Part shown: in pieces, positions 34,173 to 45,400 of the stretch | Position numbering within the stretch: the first letter of the stretch is position 1 | Layout of the letters: the number at the start of each line of letters is the position of its first letter | Assembly (NCBI RefSeq): GCF_037042905.1 | Contig: NC_087256.1 | Span: 25,625,501-25,689,500, forward strand | Direction: 5' to 3' | DNA length: 64,000 nt | From: Lytechinus pictus | Taxonomy: Eukaryota; Echinodermata; Echinoidea; Temnopleuroida; Toxopneustidae | Notes under the pieces: model-generated | Database searches by the model: none | Told to the model about the DNA's origin: nothing | What the model saw: the letters and a program-made list of their open reading frames with translations, nothing else | Made by a program: the position numbers and the translations under genes

Positions 34173-37100
34173 ATGGAACAAAACATCCTGATGCAGCTCT
34201 CAAAGTTAAATGGCCTATTTGCTGTGAGGAAGCCAATGGGTATCACATCGGCGAAGGTCGTAGGCAGAGTGAAGGCTGCGTTGCTCAGAGACCTCAAGAA
34301 TGCAGAAAAGACAGAGGGTCTGGGAGGAGATGGACAGGCTCAGAATGCTCAAGGGTGGCCAAGATCTTTTATCATTATGGGGGGGGGGGGATGAGGGCAC
34401 TTGGCAATATCATGAATGACTAGAAAAATTATGTACAAGGATATAGCTTTTCTGGTTTAAATGCAATGTATGGGATGTTGAGGGTGTCAATTTTTTTTTT
34501 TTTTGTTGATTTTGTGCATTCAAGGATTCTTTGAATAGGGTTTGTAGATATAGGCCTACTTTAATAGAAAATTATTTTACAAATGAAAAAAAGAAAGTGT
34601 TTAGGGGTGTTTTGGGAGAACTGTGATTGTAGATATGTAAAGGGGTAGGTATAGTTGATTGCCCCTTCCCATATGCACAGCTCAAATATTGCTCTGAATA
34701 TGTTAACTTATAATATAATCAGAAAGTATTCTGATCCCGAGGCAAAACTCCGAGCTAATGATGGAAACAAATTTATTGAAAATGAGAACTAAAATATTGA
34801 ATAATCAATTTGTGTAATCATAATTTTTTTATTGATGAGGTTGTCTAACATTAAATTGTGTCCCATTTTTATTCAATTACAGTGGTTCATATACCCAACG
34901 AGCTGATGATCAGAAATGGATCAAACTCCCTAAAATGGGTCATGGAGGAACTCTGGATATGAACGCCACCGGTGTGCTCGTGATAGGATGTGGGAGAGGT
35001 ACCAAGTTACTCTCATCATTTCTTCAAGGAGGAAAGGTAAACATTAGATAATAATTTTAATATAGGATATTTTTATAGCTCACATATCCACCTTGTTAGG
35101 TGCTCAAGGTGCTCCTATATTACCCAGGCTAAACTCGACAACCGATTCCAATGCTAACAGCTTTTTGAGGAATTACTTCCTGCCAGTGCCCATTCGCCTA
35201 ACCTGGGTCGAGTGCAGCACATTGTGGATCAATTTCATTCTGATGGAAATTATGTCATGGCTGTGGTTCGAACCCACGGCCCTCTGTTTAAAAGTACAGA
35301 ATTCACAAAGATGGTTTTGAATCTGCAGTTTGAAACCATGGTTTATTGCACATTTTATACATTAATTATGTATTTATGGTAATGAATATAGTGCACATAT
35401 ATATATATTGAGGAGGCATCCCATGCTGCCTGCTTAAAAGGTTAAAGCTTAAATGAGCCAACTGATTTGAATTGAAAAGTTCACTGTCACTGTTAATTAA
35501 TCTACAATATTCAGTGGCCTGTATTCTGAAGTCAGGTTTAACCTAGACCATGGTCTAACTCTGTTCTAAAATTATGGGGAGCCAAAAATTCAAAAATTAT
35601 GTTTATAATATTGTATATCTCTTTATGTTTACTACTTTTTTCCTGTTGCTTTCATAATGAAGAAAATACCTCAGAATACTTCAATAGACAATTATGAAAA
35701 ATTTGGGTGTCAAATGAGTTGATAAATAGGATGTGTACTGTTAGGGATTTGTGCCACAATTGGCTCTCTATCGTTAAACTACAACTTCAAACCAGAGTTT
35801 AATTTTAACCTGACTTCAGAATACGGGCCACTGTGAACAATTTGATTGATAAAATACAAGATATCAAGTATGCAGCTCAGTACCGAAACGCCTCGTCTCT
35901 CCATTCCATGCAACCATTTACAATATAACAATAATTCTAATTGAGACAAATAAATTTGTATTTCAATCTGGTTTACCTAAGGTGTATGTAGCCCAAGGAA
36001 GACTAGGCAAAGCAACAGATACGATGGATGCCTCTGGGAAAGAAGTCAAGACAGCAAAATTTGGTAAGTTTATTTTTTTTTTAATTATCTCTCTTTATGC
36101 CCCGTAAGATGAAATCCAGAGGGGGCATTAAGCATGGCTAATGCACTTCCTCCTGTCCACCCATCTAATTCAAAATTCCTTTTCTTGACTTTCACGACTG
36201 TCCATTAGCTCCAGAATATATGACCTCCCTCATAGAACAACGATGTCTAAGTCCTGGCTTGTGCTCATCTGGCACGGGTGTCTCTGCTCATGCACCCATC
36301 ATACACCTAAAGGGATATGGAGACCATGCCCTTTCATCCATTGCTCCACGCTTTTGGAACCCCTCCCTTATTCGCCCTGTGAAATTGACAGCATTGAACT
36401 CCTCAAATTATGCTGCAAACTCAGTTACATGTATTTCAACAGATGCGTAGTAATGACTTTAATTGGATGAGCCTGCACCGGCCTATGAATGTTTTTAACA
36501 GATACATGGCACAATATAAATGATGTGGATCAATCAATCTATAAATGTAGTTTCTATTTGTTCATTTTTATAAAATAGACTGAATTTCAGCCAAAGTTGG
36601 AAATACAATACTGTTTTATGAATTTTTAGAGAGCTGCTTAACAAGGCACATGTGTACTAAGATCATAATTTAGAAATATATTATAAAATGATATTGATAA
36701 TATGGCCGGGATCCAAAATCAAGTGCTTGGCTGATATCTCTAGAGTCATTTATTTTAGCTAACAGGAAAAATATGCTGGTGCTTATGACCAATTCTATTG
36801 ACCAGTCAATCTATCATGATTTTGAGACTGGGCGCATGGTTTACCAAATAACAAGGAACCACATCACTATCTTATAAAACAAATAATACACGTCAATTTG
36901 TCAAGCATTAGAAGAAATGCCCCGTTTGAAACAGTCCAAATGTCAAACTATTCCAAATAGTTCTAAGACATGCGTGTATAATTCTTACTAACGCCCTTGA
37001 TGACGTGTATTATATTTATATCATATTTGTATTATATTGATTACTGTATGCTTGCTGTTTTGCAGATCATGTGACCAAGTCTGGGTTTGAGAAGAGTCTG

Positions 37101-39081
37101 GAAACCTTCCTTGGTGACATTCTTCAAGTTCCGCCCGTGTAAGTACAAGTCTGTCTCAAGCTTAAGTAAATGTTCAGTGATGTGGATGTCTAGGCAGTAT
37201 CATCTAACGTTTTTACAAAGTGTATTCAAATTCATGGATTCGTTGTGACACTTTAAATTTTATTTTGAGGATGTTTAGCACCCTCTATCATTAATGAATT
37301 TTCTTTTAGAATGGGCGTGAGGGTAGTCTTAAGACTTATACCCTTTCACTCAAAGCCCAGATTGTATCATCTAGTTCATCAGAAAATAATGGTATTATTG
37401 ATATTTATAAAATTATTAAACATGCGTGGAAGCATGATATAAACATTTTATTCTTAGCAAATATTGTGCGTGTTATAAAGAGTAGCCTTAGTAGAAAATT
37501 ATTTGATTTTATTAGTTGTAATAAAAGACTGCAAATAAAGTATAGGCCTAGCATTCGAGATCAGGATCCAGCTACTATTTAAGTAGATTGGATCTTTATC
37601 TGGTGGTATTTAAAATAACTCTGGGGATCAAAAGAAGTTAAAACAGTGTAATCGCCTATACATTTGCAGTTATTCAGCTTTGAAGGTGGATGGGAAGCGC
37701 ATGTCTGATCGAGCAGCAAGAGGAGAGGATGTACTACCCAAAGCAGCCAGACCAGTCAAAGTGTACGATTTACAGTGCCTACGATTTCATCCACCGGATT
37801 TTGAAATAGGTAGATTTACCACACACACTTCCCTTAACCCGCCGAGACCGAGTCTTGGCTTTACGCAGAATTTTTACAGAAGGGGGGAGGAGACTGTAGA
37901 AAACAAGGGAGCAAATTAGCGACCAAGCTTGTCATGGGGGCACTTTTGCATTTTCTAGAATGAAAATGAAAGGATTTTGTGCACACTTTTGGTGAATTTT
38001 GTGAAAATTTTCAGTTTTGTAATGATACTTCTATATATAAATGTACAATTGATGATTATTTAGAATAAAATGAATTTGTATTTGAAATTAGGATTTTGAC
38101 TGTGTTCCATTATTGTATTTTACTGTAAGAGCTTTACATACATTCCATCAAATTAGTAATAACATTTTTTTTACCTTTTATTCTTGATTAGAAGTCCATT
38201 GCGGGGGAGGATTCTATGTGAGAAAACTAATCCATGATATTGGAAAGAGTAAGTATACTAGTGTATTAACTTTTATCATTATAACGTTATGCTAAAAAGT
38301 GAGTGAACCCCCACCACATAATACACTCCTTCATGCTGACCCCAGAGTAACCGACCTTATTGAATGTAGTATTCTATCACCTGACTTCACAATTAAATAT
38401 AAAAAACATGGCAGAGCTTGAACACTTAAAATCTCGTCATTTTCTGGTAGGGTCAGTAATTTTTGAGCACCATTGTATATTATCTTGTATACATTTTTTT
38501 GCATCATCCTCTTTTCAATCCAGTTATCTGTTTATTTATGTCATACTGTGTTATATTTGAAAGAAGAAAACGCCCCCAAAAAGGATGAAGTTGAATTTTA
38601 AGTTTCATTGAACCATAGAGTCCTAATTCTCTACTTTTATGAAAGAATAATAATAAGGAAAGAAACTATACATAGAAACTGCACATAGTTTTGCAGGGGC
38701 CACTGAATTACTCTGAAAGGAGGGGAGAGGGGGGGGGGGATTCTGGACAATGAAAAAGCACAATGAAATGGTTATTTCTTATGTTTTTGTCCATGTTGCC
38801 CCTGTTGTATCAATTGCCTCCAAGACATGGGCCTTTTTTTTTTTTAAAGTAGTAGAATAACGGTAGTACAAGGCGAGGTGGAATGTTAACCATAAATCGA
38901 GAATCCAACATTTTCTTTTTCTTCAGGTCTCGGAACCTGTGCATTCATGACGGGGTTGTGTCGGACGAACCAAGGTTGCTTTCAGCTAGACCAGCATGCA
39001 TTGCCAGAAGAGAAATGGACATTGGAGGATATAGTAAAAGCCCTTGATGAATTTCATACCATGGATCCGGGTGTTAGGTGA
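34173..39081 (+). CDS. TRUB1: tRNA pseudouridine synthase TRUB1, seven exons
   Basis: Exons 34173-34354, 34883-35036, 35982-36063, 37066-37138, 37670-37809, 38192-38248 and 38927-39081 join in phase (2, 0, 1, 2, 1, 1) into 280 residues; human TRUB1 has about 350. It has the TruB-fold landmarks in order: [16 protein letters not shown], the catalytic loop [16 protein letters not shown] (catalytic Asp is residue 86), [54 protein letters not shown] and the C-terminal [20 protein letters not shown]1 makes the T-loop pseudouridine 55 in tRNAs and modifies some mRNAs. These motifs fit TRUB1 better than TRUB2. ATG 34173 is the first in-frame ATG after the stop at 34113. The exon-1 donor (AAGG/GTGGCC) is weak, so the exon 1-2 join is the least certain. 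The gene converges on NHP2. Confidence 0.92.
35075..35297 (-). mobile_element. tRNA-derived SINE, family S2, head truncated
   Basis: The minus strand shows the B box GGGTTCGAACCACAGCCATG and the S2 body GTGCTGCACTCGACCCAGGT, as at 20141-20398. It abuts a half copy of the GAATTCACAAAGGTGG palindrome at 35298. Confidence 0.8.
35512..35832. mobile_element. MITE with CAGTGGCCCGTATTCTGAAG ends
   Basis: The left end CAGTGGCCTGTATTCTGAAG and the right end (complement) CAGTGGCCCGTATTCTGAAG continue into GTCAGGTT on both sides. About 320 bp in TRUB1 intron 2. A half copy of the same end is at 19118. Confidence 0.85.
36170..36545 (+). pseudogene. LINE reverse-transcriptase ORF, 3' fragment
   Basis: The frame at 36220-36450 contains [17 protein letters not shown], matching the yGdRaFsvaaPrlWNsLP motif at the C-terminus of CR1/L2-type LINE ORF2 proteins. 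It is 5'-truncated and lies in TRUB1 intron 3. Confidence 0.7.
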
Positions 39082-39178
39082 CCAAGCCCAAACAATGTAT
39101 GGACTCTAAACAGGACTGTAACACTTGCAGTTTGCCAACCACTTATGAGAGCAGACTGAACGAGAGACGTCTTCTGGT

Positions 39179-39184
39179 AATAAA
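39179..39184 (+). terminator. TRUB1 poly(A) signal candidate
   Basis: AATAAA 98 bp after the TRUB1 stop, the first canonical signal downstream. Confidence 0.5.
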
Positions 39185-39784
39185 TTTACACCTTTCGTGC
39201 AATCTTTGAATGGTCCAGGAGAGCGTTTCATGATAGGACATGTCGGACGTTTTATATGCCAAGCTGAAGTGTTCTTGTCAAGCTCAACTTTTTAGAAAAA
39301 AACCAAAACATTTGTAATGTTATGTATATGAAGGAAAAGGGACTTCCTCCTGTGGGCATCGACTCACTTATTTGCATTTCCGAAACAATGTAGATACACC
39401 TGTACTTTGAAAATAATTTTTAAAAGGATTTTGTAATTTTAAACTTTTTTTTTCAATTTTGATTTATTTCATTGACTTCATTGTTCTGTATTTTTCATTT
39501 ATTTTGCTACTACTATTGAAAAATAGAATTATAACAGTTTCCTTCACTGATTATTTCTCCTTTTTTATCCCTCATTTACTCGCAAATTCCTCGTCTCTTA
39601 ATCTATTCCTCACTTTCTCTATTTTGTGTATGTTATCCAGGTCCCCTCCTTCGTAACTGCCGATCACTCTCTTTCCCAGATTCTACCTCCCTTTGTTACT
39701 CTTTCTCACTTGAAATCCATCTCTTTCCCTTTCTTTTATACTTCATTCTTATTATTCCATTGAATTATGTCACAGAATTTAGGG

Positions 39785-40333
39785 TATTGTAATCAAAAGA
39801 TAAAAATCAAACAAGCATAACGCAGAAAATTTGAAAAAAATCAGATGTAAAATAAGAAAGTTACGACAATTTAAAGTTTCGCTTATTTTTCACAAAACAA
39901 TTATATGCACAACTCAGTGACATGCAAATGATGTCCCTCACTCACTTATCTTCTTTTTATTGTTTGAATTATATAATATTTCAATTTTTACAGATCTGAC
40001 AATAAGGACCAACTTGACTAAACCATAAAATGTTAAAACAATGGTAATTCGACATGTTCAGGGAGGAATTAAACTTTTTTCCACAGTATAACAGGGAGAA
40101 ATTGGAATATTTCAAATAATAAAATACAAAAGAGATAGTGATGTCATCGGTTCCCTCATTTGCATACCGACCAGGATGTGAATATAACTGTTTTGTGAAA
40201 TTAAGAGAAAAATAAAAATGTCATAACTTTCTTATTTTACATCCGATTTTGATAAAATTGTCAGTGTTATTCTTGTTCGATTTTTCTCTTTTTATTCAAA
40301 TCAACTTTTTGTTGGTGTGGACTTGTCCTTTAA
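39785..40333. mobile_element. Family-A element, copy A7, left end truncated
   Basis: It has the arm ATCAAACAAGCATAACGCAG, AATAAGAAAGTTACGACA and the intact right end GTGTGGACTTGTCCTTTAA. The left terminus is replaced by unrelated sequence. Confidence 0.82.
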
Positions 40334-40578
40334 TACAGCTATTTTTGGCACATTTGTGTGCTTCAATACATGCAATGGTGCTGAATAAAGCTTGCCATTC
40401 CTTTACAAAGGGAGTTTACTGGTACCCAAAATATTTGTCACTGTATTTCATTTTAACATGGAAATTTGCTTTTCTTGAACCTTCACTTGTTTTCAGTCAT
40501 AGAGGGCACTCCATTGCGCTATATGTAATTTATGCATGGCTTTATAAATACATACCATAAAATATGGCAGGTTGATGA

Positions 40579-40742
40579 CCAGGGACCCCGTTTCATAAAG
40601 AGTTCAACTGTTGTATCTTTGCCACTATGGCAACTACCATGGTAACCTTGATTTTGATTGGCTGCTGAGCCATGTTACCATGGTCGTTGTCATAATGGCA
40701 AAGTTACAACAGTTGCTAGTCCTTTATGAATCAGGCCCCTGG
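40579..40742. mobile_element. Small palindromic MITE (CCCGTTTCATAAAGAG)
   Basis: CCAGGGACCCCGTTTCATAA at the left pairs with TTATGAATCAGGCCCCTGG at the right. The inner ACAACTGTTG../TGGCAAAGTTACAAC arms are also inverted. The centre has CCTTGATTTTGATTGGCTG and CCATGTTACCATGG. Confidence 0.85.
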
Positions 40743-41540
40743 ACTAGCTCACCTTTTCTTGCCATTTTGATATTGCATATCAAAATAAGCAGCGACACAG
40801 ACACTTACAGGTTCTAAAAATCATAATGCCTCAACCAAATCCAAGTATATTGTACATCTCACCTGAAAATAATACTTCACACCCAACAGAGCTCTTTATT
40901 AATCAACAAAATGGTTAAAACCTGCTTGATGGAAAATAATCAACGCTAAATGCCGAAGGGATTCTCATCCATGTGTATTACAATTATTATTGATGGATAG
41001 ATTTGAATTTTCGGAATTATGAAGAACAGTTTATATACCCCTCTACTGACATAATTCAAATAAAAAATATAAATACAAGTAATACTACTGATTCTGCTGT
41101 AATTTCTTTACAATAGATAAAAATAAAAAAACAGAGACCAGTCAGGCTTTTATTTACATGTACATATGTTACATCTTTTATTAGAACAAAAATATTGATA
41201 AGAAGTAAATGTCATACAAAAGGTGTTTCCATATACATAATACACCCTATAAAGTAAAATTCAAGACCAGAAAATGGTTAAGTGATCATATACAGTACAA
41301 TAATTTCACTATGGCTTTCCTTGTCCCATTGTTTTGTCTATGGAGAATGGAAGAAGTAATAAAGACGACGCTGAGTAGGATCTTGGATTTCCTGCGTAAA
41401 GACGCTTTTTAATGTGGTTCAGAATTGTGAACCTGTTGACTACTAAATTCTTTTATGCCCATAGACAATCTACACAGACGAACTGGTTTCAGTAGTCAAC
41501 ATGTTGAAGGCACCACAGACTTACAACAAAAAAATTTACT

Positions 41541-41656
41541 CTGAAGCCCCAGTGACACCAGCGAAACTAATCCGGACCGACCTAAGCTTATATACATCAT
41601 TTCCCATGACATATCATTGGTCATTTAGGGATCGGTTTCGTTTGTGTGACTGTGGC
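41541..41656. mobile_element. Small MITE (CACAGTCACACC.GC type)
   Basis: CCCCAGTGACACCAGCGAAA pairs with TTTCGTTTGTGTGACTGTGG. The interior GGACCGACCTAAG and CTTATA..ATTGGTCATTTAGG are partly inverted. A relative is at 61711-61815. Confidence 0.7.
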
Positions 41657-41759
41657 ATATGAAAGCATCAGCTGTTCTGCAAAATACGAGGACAGGTAAC
41701 TCCCTAAGTCGACCTTCCATAAGATGAATATTTGCTCAATTTGAAGTAACTTTTAGACC

Positions 41760-41891
41760 TGGGGCCCGTAACACACGATAAGCAATGATCGTACAACATT
41801 TATCTACGATTGATTCCATTGACTATAATGTACAATCAATCGTGAAAATCAAGCGTACGATTAATTGCTAAGCTTTGTGTGACGGGACCCA
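41760..41891. mobile_element. Small MITE, GGGCCCGTAACAC family
   Basis: TGGGGCCCGTAACACACGAT to TTTGTGTGACGGGACCCA. The interior GATTGATTCCATTGACTA is close to the copy at 31181-31313. Confidence 0.87.
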
Positions 41892-42006
41892 GATTATTCA
41901 ATACATGTGTATAATACCTCTTCGAAGTCAAATTTCTCCCATGTCGAACAGATTTCTGTGGTTGCAAATGATTTAGGCAGAGTAAGTTGTTAAGTCATTT
42001 TAACAC

Positions 42007-42171
42007 CTGGGCACCGTTGCAGAAAAGTTACCATTATTGTAACTTTGCCAACCAATTGTAACTTGCATTGAATCCTTGATTTTGATTGGCTCTTGATCAG
42101 CGTTATTACCATGGTAGTTACCATCGGATGGTAAAGTTATCAAAGTAGTAACTTTTATGTGACGGGGGCGT
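42007..42171. mobile_element. Small palindromic MITE (GTTGCAGAAAAGTTAC)
   Basis: The left CCGTTGCAGAAAAGTTAC mirrors the right GTAACTTTTATGTGACGG. The centre has CCTTGATTTTGATTGGCTC and TTACCATGGTAGTT. Confidence 0.75.
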
Positions 42172-42400
42172 GAATGGAACATGAATGATGGAGTCCAGCT
42201 TAATGACCATGAAAATATAAATAAGTCCTTTCCATTTTGCTACTTTTATGAATTCTCTCAAATGATCAGACTTTGCTTCAATGTTATCCTATCATGATTC
42301 CACAAATTTTATCTCAATGAGATCAGCTTGGAATGAGTCCATGATTTCTTGATAGTTCTATCTGTCGAGTCCTATATTATGACCAGAATGTCTTCTCTTC

Positions 42401-45400
42401 TCAGATTGGAGGGGGTAGAGCCTTCACTAGATTATGGCATTCCTTGTAGCTGTCTTCATAGTCTGCATGCTTCTTCACTAGGATGCAGCATGTCGCCCTC
42501 TTTGCCCCGCTTGAAGCTCCCAAGTCCTAAAGAATGAAACAATTTATCGACCGTGAGAATCAACAAGTGAAAGTTGGACATGAAAAGAAACTTGTGATCA
42601 ATTTTTCCAATGCACATCAAATTTTTCCAGAGATGCCACTTTGAATTCATAAAAAAAAGTCTGAATATCCTCACGAATGATCATACACACACAATAATGT
42701 GTTTTCTATGGTTGAAAATAAGTTGATTAAGTCTGAAAAGCGGCATTCTTGATTATTTTTCATCAATAGCTGGTCTGCTTTTTTCATGATAAATTATGGA
42801 GTCAGCTCTTGTATGTAATCAATTGTAAAGTTAGAACTGATATTCACAATTGCAAATTCCTTTTATTTCTACACATGAATTTGATTGCAAGTGTGTGTGT
42901 GTGTGTAAGAAGTTTCTTAATCAAAATCATATGTGCAAGTTTTCTTTCATACAGAATGGAGTATTCTCATTGATGAACTATCCCACACTATGTGTAATTT
43001 TGCCCTGTAAAGTAAACCATGTTCTAGGGTCCACTCAAAATGTGGACTCATCGTGACACGGATATCACAACAAGGTAGAACAATGTCAAAACTTCTTCTA
43101 GAGTCCATAAAGAATTTGAACTCACTATTATGCTCATTCAATATTCTAAACTTGTTTTCTCGTAATATAAACAGTAACAGATCTATACTTACAGATTTTG
43201 AAGGTACATAGGCATAGGGCATATCCAGGTCTTCGCAGACACCGGGCAAATGACACATAACTTCAATGGGTGTTACATCTCCAGCAAATACCACGAAACT
43301 GAGAGAAAAAGGGAGGGAAGTAGAGTACAGGGAAAATGGAGAGGGAGAGAGATAGAGAAGGTGGCAAGAAAGAGAGAGCAGAAGACAGCATTAGGAGAGA
43401 GGGTGAAAGGGGTGGGGGTAGTGTATTATTTATTCATTTTCAACACGAAAGAGGATATGAAAATCCATATTTTGTTCAAAATAGACATGAAATACTCCGA
43501 AAATTCGCTTTGCCCAATTGATCGTGGGCCAGGCAGCCGCTGTGCAACGCGAGATCGACGAGGCGCTATCCCTTTATTCGTTGAACGCCAATCAGGGTAG
43601 CAGCAACTCCCATCTTTTAATATATTTTGGTCTGACGTGGCCAGGGTTTGAACCCCCGACCTCCCGGTTGTGAGACGGACACTCTGCCAACTGAGCCAAC
43701 ACACCGGTCTTGAGTTTGAAAATATATCCTAAATAGTAATTGATTCAAATGGACTTCTCAATATATTTCCATATCACCAACCAAAATAGGTTAACATGAA
43801 ACTTTACATCATCAAATATGTTGGACAATTGCCTTGAATTAAAGGCTCAAAACCTTTAAGTACTAGCATATTCTACACCACATTGGTGGGATTGTTTTCA
43901 AGTCAATTTTAATCCCACTTTCAATTCAATTCAAAATGATTTGGCCAAGTCTATTTATTCTAAATTTATAAAGTTCAACTGATCAATGCAGTCCCAATAT
44001 ACTTGACTTTGATAGAAGTACCTGTACAATATGTTTCCTTTTTAAAGTACTTTAATACATGTTGAGGTAAAAGTTATCTATTAATACTTCATTCCATCAT
44101 AATTCTAATTGACATTTGATTCACATAAAAAAGCAGCATCAATAATGCATAAATTATAGAAAACAGAAGTTTACAAATAACAGAATACATATAACATAAT
44201 ACAATCAGTCCAGTTATAAGGGAAAAGCTTCATTTAAGTCAAAGAAATATGATGGGACCTAACTGAAAGCAAGTAATCTTAAAAGCAAGCTTGTAAAACT
44301 GCAGCCTGGCCCCTGTGAGACAAGTTGCGAGTAATTACTTGTGGAAGACGGATAAACACCAACCACATTTGGGACGAAATGCATTCCCTAAAGAATTACC
44401 AAACAATGTTTTTAAGCAGACAACCCCATCCCATGTCCACTGTCGCAAAAAGAAAATGGGTCCAATCTCAAGAAATGAGGATTGGCACTTTAATATTTGC
44501 CATTCTGTTCACCAGTAAATTGAATCAAGGACAATTCAATAAAAAAAATACATACCCTTTCTCTCCCTTGCGTAGAAACTTCTGAACTTCTTTTACCCCA
44601 CGTCTGACCATCTTGACTTTACTAGCTGGGAAGAAAAACCATAAATATATTAAAATGAAACCAAAGAAAAATCTGGGGCCGTATTCCGAAAATTGTTTAA
44701 GAGAAATATTCTTGTATCTCTGGAGTTACAGTATAATAAAATCCGTATTCTGAAAATTCTTGTATCTTTTCTTGTAACTTTCACTGAGCGCGTATGTCAG
44801 AGCTATAATGATGCGTAATGAGGCGCCTAAATATCTTTGTGCGCAAGATAACATTTTGAGATATACCGTATGTAAAAGGTATTCTGAAAATTCTCTTATC
44901 TTTGCGTTCTGATGACTTCCTTGCAAAAATACAAGAAAATTTACAAGAGGTACGGGGCTATTGTAACTTAATGTTGAATGCGATACTTCTCAGTCAACAA
45001 TAATAATTTCTTGCTGCATCCCACAAGAACATCATGTTTTACAAAAGGAGACATTCCAAAGAAGTTATAACTACGGATTGTTAGACTCTTCAGCAATTGA
45101 AAATTGGCATTCGAGATGATGGTCCTTTTCAAAGAAAATATGACTCTGGGAAAAGCCACATGTATTTTAGCGCAGTAGTGTACAAGCATAAGCATCGGTG
45201 GCGCAAAGGAAATTACGCGGCGTGTCAACAATGCACTTAACAATTTTTTAAGAAGGACGCTTCTATTGGTTGACCGAAACAGATCTGTATAAACAGTATT
45301 AACTGGGAAAATCCCAATTTTCTGACCAGCGCCTCTACTGATAAAAAGTTTAATTATTGGTTGATAAAATATTTGGCGTGTCAGAGATAAAATAGGGGAC

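Larger units (their letters stand above)
39185..42400. other. TRUB1-NHP2 convergent intergenic DNA
   Basis: No gene seen. It holds family-A copy A7 and four small MITEs listed separately. A pyrimidine-rich stretch (39540-39750) and AT-rich DNA (40800-41400) show nothing I can identify. Confidence 0.6.
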
